Source: Carex sylvatica
Taxonomy: Eukaryota; Streptophyta; Magnoliopsida; Poales; Cyperaceae
Assembly (NCBI GenBank): GCA_964058845.1
Contig: CAXKVR010000045.1
Span: forward strand, 124,001-188,000
Length of the DNA stretch: 64,000 nucleotides
Direction of reading: 5' to 3'
Shown here: positions 58,400-64,000 of the stretch, one piece after another
How positions within the stretch are numbered: the stretch's first letter is position 1
Layout of the letters: every line of letters begins with the position of its first letter
Made by a program: the position numbers and the translations under genes
Notes under the pieces: generated by a model
The model's input: the letters and a program-made list of their open reading frames with translations, nothing else
Databases searched by the model: none
What the model was told of the DNA's origin: nothing

Positions 58400-58639
58400 C
58401 AACGGTGAATATTATTTCAGACCTAAGTAATTTAGTTAGTAATTGTTTTTAATTTTCTTTTGCTTTATTTCTCTCTCATTTTTTCAGGTTGAAACCTGGC
58501 AGAGGAACCTCCAACCCCGAACGCCACAGATTTGGTTGAGTGGTTTTCTAGGAAGGGGTCAACTCATCTTTTCTACGAGAGAAGAAACAAACACCCGACA
58601 AGGGGACCTTTCTTGCACTTAAGTCCACGCCGGTTAGAC

Positions 58640-60340
58640 ATGTCGACCGGAAATGAAGATGTTCGTTTTCAAAACCTTCAGAGAGAACGGAATCAGATGG
58701 CTAATGAACTTCAACGTTTACGGGCAGCCGCTGTTGAAAGAGAAAACAATGAAGCAGCCGATGCCAACCGCCCTTTGAGAGACTTCACAGCACCTAGGGC
58801 TGAGGAAATCCACCTTGGCTATACGGCACCTATAATCAATGCTGAAGAATATCAAATTCCGCCTGCATGTGTTAGCATGGTGCAGCGTAATCTGTTCCAT
58901 GGTCTGCTTCACGAAGATGCCACACAACACTTAGCCAATTTTGAAGAAATCTGCAGCACAATTAAGGTACAAACTGTTTCTCCCGAAGATCTTAAAGTAA
59001 TGGCCTTCACTTTTTCTCTTGCAGATAAAGCTAAAGGTTGGATAAGAGGGCAATGGCCTGAGAACATGAATACTTGGCCTAAGGTGGCAAATGCATTTCT
59101 TAACAAATTCTTTCCGCCGTCCAAAACAAACTCCTTGCGCCATCAAATCCACAATTTCCGACAGAAAGGAGATGAAACCATGAGCGAGGCATGGGAGAGA
59201 TTTCAAGAACTGCAGAGGTGCTGTCCCCACCATGGTATCGAGGGGTGGAATTTATTGCAAATCTTCTACAACAGTCTCATGCCACAAGATAAGGGTATGT
59301 TAGACGCAGCTGCTGGAGGGAGTCTCATGAATAAAGGGGCTATTGATGGATACAAGTTGGTTGATGACATGGCTCTTAACCAAAGCCAATGGCACAACCC
59401 TAGGGAGACACCGATGATCATGCAGCGGGGGATGAAAGAGGTGAATTCGAATCCGAACTTGGCTGCAGAAATTGCCGCTTTGAATCGCAAAATTGATCAA
59501 ATGAGCGTAAACTCGGTAAATAATTCCTCTCCTCTTCCTTGTTCAATTTGTGGTGGTACCGATCACCTAGCAATTAATTGTGGCCTAAGTAACGAGAGTA
59601 GTATTGAAGAGGTTAATGCAATTAACCAAGGTAATTTCAAACCAAATAACAATCCCTACTCCAATACTTACAACCCCGGTTGGAGAAATCATCCAAACTT
59701 TTCATGGAGACAAAATGACCAACCGACCCAAAGTAATCAAAACAACCAAGGTAACTCAAACTATAATAGACCAAACCAAGGTTATGGTACTCAAGGGTAT
59801 GGTTCTAATGTACAACCGAAATCCAATCTTGAATCGATGATGGAGGCTTTCATGACAAGTCAAAACCAAAAGTTTGATGAATTGACCAAAAAGGTAGATA
59901 TATTGGCAACCCAAAATAAAATGCTTGAAAACCAAGTTGCACAACAAGCTACACAATTTTCTCACCAACCGGGCACCCTTCCGCCAAAATCCGAGAACAA
60001 TCCCAAGGATGTCAAGGCGGTTAGGCACATGCTTCGCAGCGGTACGCAATACGAGGATCCACCTTTGCCACAGGGTGACTACGTGCAACCGCGAGGTGAA
60101 GAGACAAGAAACAATGATGAGCACATCTCCACACATGAGGATTCCGCCTCGAAGGAAACTACTCCAATTGCACCAAGCAACCATGCCAACCAAGCAAAGC
60201 CATCTCAAGATGAGTCGCCAAAGGTAAGTGCACAAGTACCTCTCTACACTCCTCCTCACAAATACGCACATTTTCCTAGTAGACTTAAGAATGAGAAAAC
60301 CGACAAACAATTTGCCAAATTCCTTGAACTGTTGAAATAA
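58640..60340 (+). pseudogene. Athila-like gag, separated from pol by an in-frame stop
   Basis: The frame is open from at least 58532; the first good ATG is 58640 (MSTGNEDVRFQNLQRERN). A coiled-coil-like start is followed by the retrotransposon gag domain (LANFEEICSTIKVQ, KGWIRGQWPENMNTWPKVAN, FLNKFFPPSKTNSLRHQIHN, AWERFQELQRCCPHHGIEGW) and a zinc knuckle CSICGGTDHLAINC. An Asn/Gln-rich linker and KLFxLLK-like end precede TAA at 60338. The same frame continues directly into pol, where relatives read a Gln codon, so the TAA is probably a C-to-T change in one gag-pol frame. Confidence 0.88.
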
Positions 60341-60559
60341 TTGCATGTAAACCTACCATTGACTGAGGTAATGACCCAAATGCCGGTTTACACCAAATTT
60401 TTCAAGGACATTCTTTCAAATAGGCGTAAACTTGAAGAAGTACAAATGGTATCCTTAGACACCAACGGTAGTGCCATGGTAATGAATGAATTGCCCAAAA
60501 AATTGGATGATCCGGGTAAATTTTCCATACCATGTTCAATAGGAAATGTCCAATTCAAA

Positions 60560-60840
60560 CGTGCACTTTGTGATCTAGGAGCAAGCGTAAGTCTTATGCC
60601 AAAGTCGGTGTATGATAGGTTAGGTGTTGGAGAACTTAAGCCAACTAGAATATCTCTTCAATTGGCAGACCAATCGGTTAAGTTACCTCTAGGAGTAGTA
60701 GAGGACTTGCCAATTCAAATTGGAAAGTTCTTTGTACCAATAGATTTTGTTGTGGTTGACATGGATGAGGACACTCATACACCACTCTTGCTAGGTAGAC
60801 CATTCCTCAATACAGCAAAAGCTGTGATCTATGTTCATGA
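60560..60840 (+). other. Retroviral-type aspartic protease domain of the Athila-like pol
   Basis: The active-site triplet region is DLGASVSL; the flap side and the C-terminal LLGRPFL motif are present. Confidence 0.8.
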
Positions 60841-61055
60841 TGGAATTATAACAATGAATATTGGTGAAGAAAAATTGACATTCGATATCAAAAGATCTAT
60901 AAGATACCCATCTAACGATCAAAGCGTCTTTAGTGTTGAGATTCTTGACAGGTTGATAGATGAAGAACTCATGATTAACTTGAAGAAAGGTTCTTTTGAG
61001 TATTGGATGGATCAGGAGTGCGAAAAACTCAACAAAACGAGCTCTGTTGATGTCT

Positions 61056-61233
61056 TTGCGGCCCGAAATAACAATCCTTGCGGTCCGCAACATCTACAGT
61101 CAGAGAAGAAAGAAAATCATGATTCTATTGCGGTCCGCAACCACTTCTACCACGGTCCGCAACAACATCAGACAGAGGCCGTGAAGCAGGCAGACTTCAT
61201 TGCGGCCCGCAACGAATCTATTGCGGCCCGCAA
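61056..61233 (+). repeat. Six TTGCGG[CT]CCGCAA-like motifs inside the pol frame
   Basis: They encode variants of IAARN or CGPQ in the linker between protease and reverse transcriptase, and match the motif array in the LTR of the same element. Confidence 0.85.
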
Positions 61234-62090
61234 TGAACCCTTCCCAGATGACCTGCTGCCTATTCTGAGCCCAATTTTTCAAGTTTCAACCGCTGAGATC
61301 CTTCCGGACTTTGCCGAAACCTCGGAGGATGCACCCAAGGTAGAATTAAAGCCATTACCCTCGACCCTACGATACGAATACCTTGGTCCAAATCAAACCT
61401 ACCCCGTTATTATCAATGCATCTCTCAACCAAGACCAAACCTCACAACTTCTACAAATATTGAGGATGCACCGAAAAGCCATTGGATACACAATAGACGA
61501 TCTCAAAGGAATCAATCCTTCTATCTGCATGCACCGGATCTTGATGGAAGAAGGACACAAACCAACCATTGAAGGCCAACGGAGACTGAACCCGAATTTG
61601 AGCGAAGTTGTGCGGAAGGAGATACACAAGCTACTCGACGCCGGCATCATCTACCCTATCTCCGATAGCAAATGGGTGAGTCCTATTCACGTGGTGCCAA
61701 AGAATGGAGGAACAACCGTCATAGAAGGAGAGAATGGCGAACCAATTGCAACAAGGCTAGTGACGGGATGGCGCATGTGCATTGATTATAGGAAGCTCAA
61801 CACTGGCACGCGCAAGGATCACTTTCCTCTTCCGTTCATTGATCAACTGCTTGAACGGCTAGCTAAGCACTCTTTCTTTTGTTATATAGATGGTTACAGT
61901 GGTTTCTTTCAAATACCAATCCACCCTGATGACCAAGAAAAGACCACTTTTACATGTCCATATGGTACTTTTGCATATCGTAGGATGCCCTTTGGTTTGT
62001 GCAATGCACCTGCAACCTTTCAGAGAGCCATGATGGGTATATTTTCGGACCTAATTGAGAAATTAATGGAAGTTTTTATGGATGACTTTC

Positions 62091-63637
62091 AGTTTATGGT
62101 ACGACCTTTAATGATTGTTTGGCTAACCTATCCAAAGTCTTGCAACGATGTGAAGAGGTTAACCTTGTTTTGAATTGGGAAAAGTGTCATTTTATGGTTC
62201 AAGAGGGTGTTGTATTGGGCCATGTTGTTTCTGAAAAAGGTTTAGAGGTTGACCGTGCAAAGATTGAGGTGATTGAAAAGTTACCTCCACCAACAAATGT
62301 GAAAGGAGTTAGAAGCATCTTAGGACATGCTGGGTTTTATAGAAGGTTCATTAAGGACTTTTCTAAAATAGCTAAACCCTTGACTAATCTTTTATTAAAT
62401 GATGCTCCATTTGATTTTAATCAAGATTGTCTAGATGCTTTCAATAGGTTGAAGGAAGCATTGATTTCCGCTCCCATTCTGCAGCCACCCGACTGGAGCG
62501 AGTCTTTCGAGATTATGTGTGATGCAAGCGACTATGCCGTTGGAGCCGTGCTAGGGCAGCGAATCGACAAAAAGCCGTATGCCATCTACTACGCAAGCAA
62601 GGTTCTAGATGAGGCTCAAGTCAACTACACCACGACAGAAAAGGAGCTACTTGCAGTGGTTTTTGCCATTAATAAGTTTAGACCTTACCTAGTTGGTTCA
62701 AAGGTAATAGTCTACACGGATCATGCGGCAGTCCGTTATCTCCTTACCAAGAAAGATGCAAAACCGCGGCTCATCCGATGGATCCTTTTGCTCCAAGAGT
62801 TTGACCTAGAGATTAAAGACAAAAAGAGTACCGAAAACCTTGTAGCTGACCACCTATCGCGCATCAAACCCAAACCAATTAATGGAGATTTGCCAATAGA
62901 TGACTCTTTTACCGATGAGCAGCTCTACCAAGTGAGTAAGGTCGAATACCCATGGTTCGCTGATATTGCTAATTTCCTTGCATGCGGGACTCTACCACCC
63001 TACCTCACATACCAACAACGGAAGAAATTCTTTGCGGATACCAAGCATTACTTTTGGGATGATCCATATCTTTTCAAGCTCAGTGTTGATGGGATTCATA
63101 GACGTTGCATCCCACACGATGAGGTACAATCGATTCTCTACCATTGCCATTCATCACCTTATGGAGGACACGCTTCAACCAACAAAACCGCTGCCAAAGT
63201 CCTACAAGCCGGTTTCTATTGGCCAACCCTTTTCAAGGATACGAGACAGTTTGTTGTCTCTTGTGACAAGTGTCAAAGGATGGGAAGCATAACTAAGAGA
63301 CATGAGATGCCTCAGCAAAGCATTCTGGAAGTCGAAATATTTGATGTTTGGGGCATTGATTTTATGGGACCCTTTCCGAGCTCATGCAACAACAAATACA
63401 TCCTTGTAGCGATGGATTATGTCTCCAAGTGGGTAGAAGCGATACCGAGCCCCGAAGCCGACTCAAAAACCGTCAAACGCCTTTTCCAAAAAGTGATTTT
63501 CCCAAGGTTCGGTGTTCCAAGAGTGGTGATTAGCGATGGAGGTTCTCACTTCATAAACCGCTCCTTTGAAAACCTAATGGAGAAATATGGTGTAAGGCAC
63601 AAAGTCGCAACCCCGTACCATGCGCAAACAAGTGGCA
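62091..63637 (+). pseudogene. Athila-like pol: RT end, RNase H and integrase core
   Basis: The shifted frame carries the RT thumb ([36 protein letters not shown]), RNase H ([30 protein letters not shown] [42 protein letters not shown]) and the integrase. The integrase zinc finger is [11 protein letters not shown]...CDKCQRM and the core has [12 protein letters not shown] (first Asp) and [12 protein letters not shown] (second Asp). The frame breaks at 63637 just after HAQTSG. Confidence 0.9.
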
Positions 63638-64000
63638 AACCGTGAGATCAAGCACATCCTCCAAACCGCTGTAGGCTTGACCCGAAAAGACTGGAGTTTG
63701 AGATTAGATGATGCACTGTGGGCGTACCGCACAGCCTACAAGACGCCAATTGGCATGAATCCTTTCAAGCTTGTCTATGGCAAGCCATGTCATTTGCCTG
63801 TCGAATTGGAGCATAAGGCGTTTTGGGCTATCAAGTCTCTCAACTTTGACATGCAACAAGCTGGAAGAAAACGCATCCTCGACTTGCATGAACTTGAGGA
63901 GATCCGTCTCAGCGCGTATGAGAATGCAAAAATTTACAAATAAAAGACAAAACAATGGCATGACAAGCACATCATACGAAGGGAGTTTAACATTGGTGAT
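63638..64000 (+). pseudogene. Athila-like integrase C-terminal part
   Basis: It resumes at [20 protein letters not shown] and runs [40 protein letters not shown] and ENAKIYK before a TAA at 63941. The bases that would encode the segment holding the third catalytic residue (Glu) between HAQTSG and NREIK are missing, about 14 nt. The domain continues past the TAA (WHDKHIIRREF) to the window edge. Confidence 0.85.

Larger units (their letters stand above)
60341..62090 (+). pseudogene. Athila-like pol: protease and N-terminal reverse transcriptase
   Basis: The frame continues from gag after the TAA. The aspartic protease has CDLGASVSLMPKSVYDRLG (Asp-Leu-Gly-Ala, as in this lineage) and PLLLGRPFLNTA. 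A linker with IAARNE repeats (61056-61233) follows. The reverse transcriptase shows AGIIYPISDSKWVSPIHVVP, MCIDYRKLN, FFCYIDGYSGFFQI, YRRMPFGLCNAPATFQR and the catalytic VFMDDF. Immediately after FMDDF one T is missing in the run at 62087-62089 and the frame shifts. Confidence 0.9.

Noticed and set aside
58718..60346. Several antisense frames over gag and pol (up to 196 aa)
   Set aside because: Shadows of the coding strand, which shows clear gag and polymerase motifs.

Overview
This window looks like nuclear DNA of a flowering plant, most probably a eudicot. The evidence is AT-rich intergenic DNA, split genes with short GT-AG introns, plant telomere-type CCCTAAA boxes at a promoter, plant-type Ty3 elements with tRNA-Met and tRNA-Asp primer sites, and several Mutator-like (MULE) and hAT elements. 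The species cannot be named from this sequence alone. All exon models are by eye, from splice sites plus protein similarity recalled from known families.

Layout: 1-3.55 kb holds one end of a Ty3 retrotransposon (gag and a 2.3-kb LTR, minus strand) next to a truncated hAT transposase end (3.6-5.2 kb). A 7.3-kb MULE (6859-14198) follows, with a perfect 9-bp target duplication and two converging decayed genes: a plant mobile domain (PMD) gene and a MURA-type transposase. A second, non-autonomous MULE lies 39 bp further on (14238-15316). A glycine-rich wall-type protein gene (15979-16800, minus) is followed by more small transposons (18.1-21.6 kb).

Host genes: a DEDDh 3'-5' exonuclease with a GRF zinc finger (22154-26385, minus, 5' UTR exon probably near 28.8 kb); a SET/NAP-related histone chaperone-like gene with a chain of small phase-0 exons (41191-44256, minus) preceded by five tandem 285-bp repeats, each with a TATA-like box; translin-associated factor X (48059-49978, minus); and a P-class PPR protein of the PPR596 type (50859-53683, minus). 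A broken intron-containing copy of the spliceosomal helicase Aquarius lies at 38.9-40.3 kb, and a LINE-type RNase H remnant at 31.4-32.1 kb.

The right end carries the 5' part of an unidentified transposon gene (55.0-57.0 kb) apparently cut by an Athila-like Ty3 element (LTR about 57032-58375, tRNA-Asp primer site, gag, protease, RT, RNase H, integrase) that runs off the window and is itself inactivated by a stop, a frameshift and a deletion in integrase.

The most interesting items are the SET-like gene with its serial micro-exons and tandemly amplified promoter, the MULE with its PMD partner, and a recurring pattern: short GC-rich imperfect palindromes repeated several times inside otherwise unrelated transposons.
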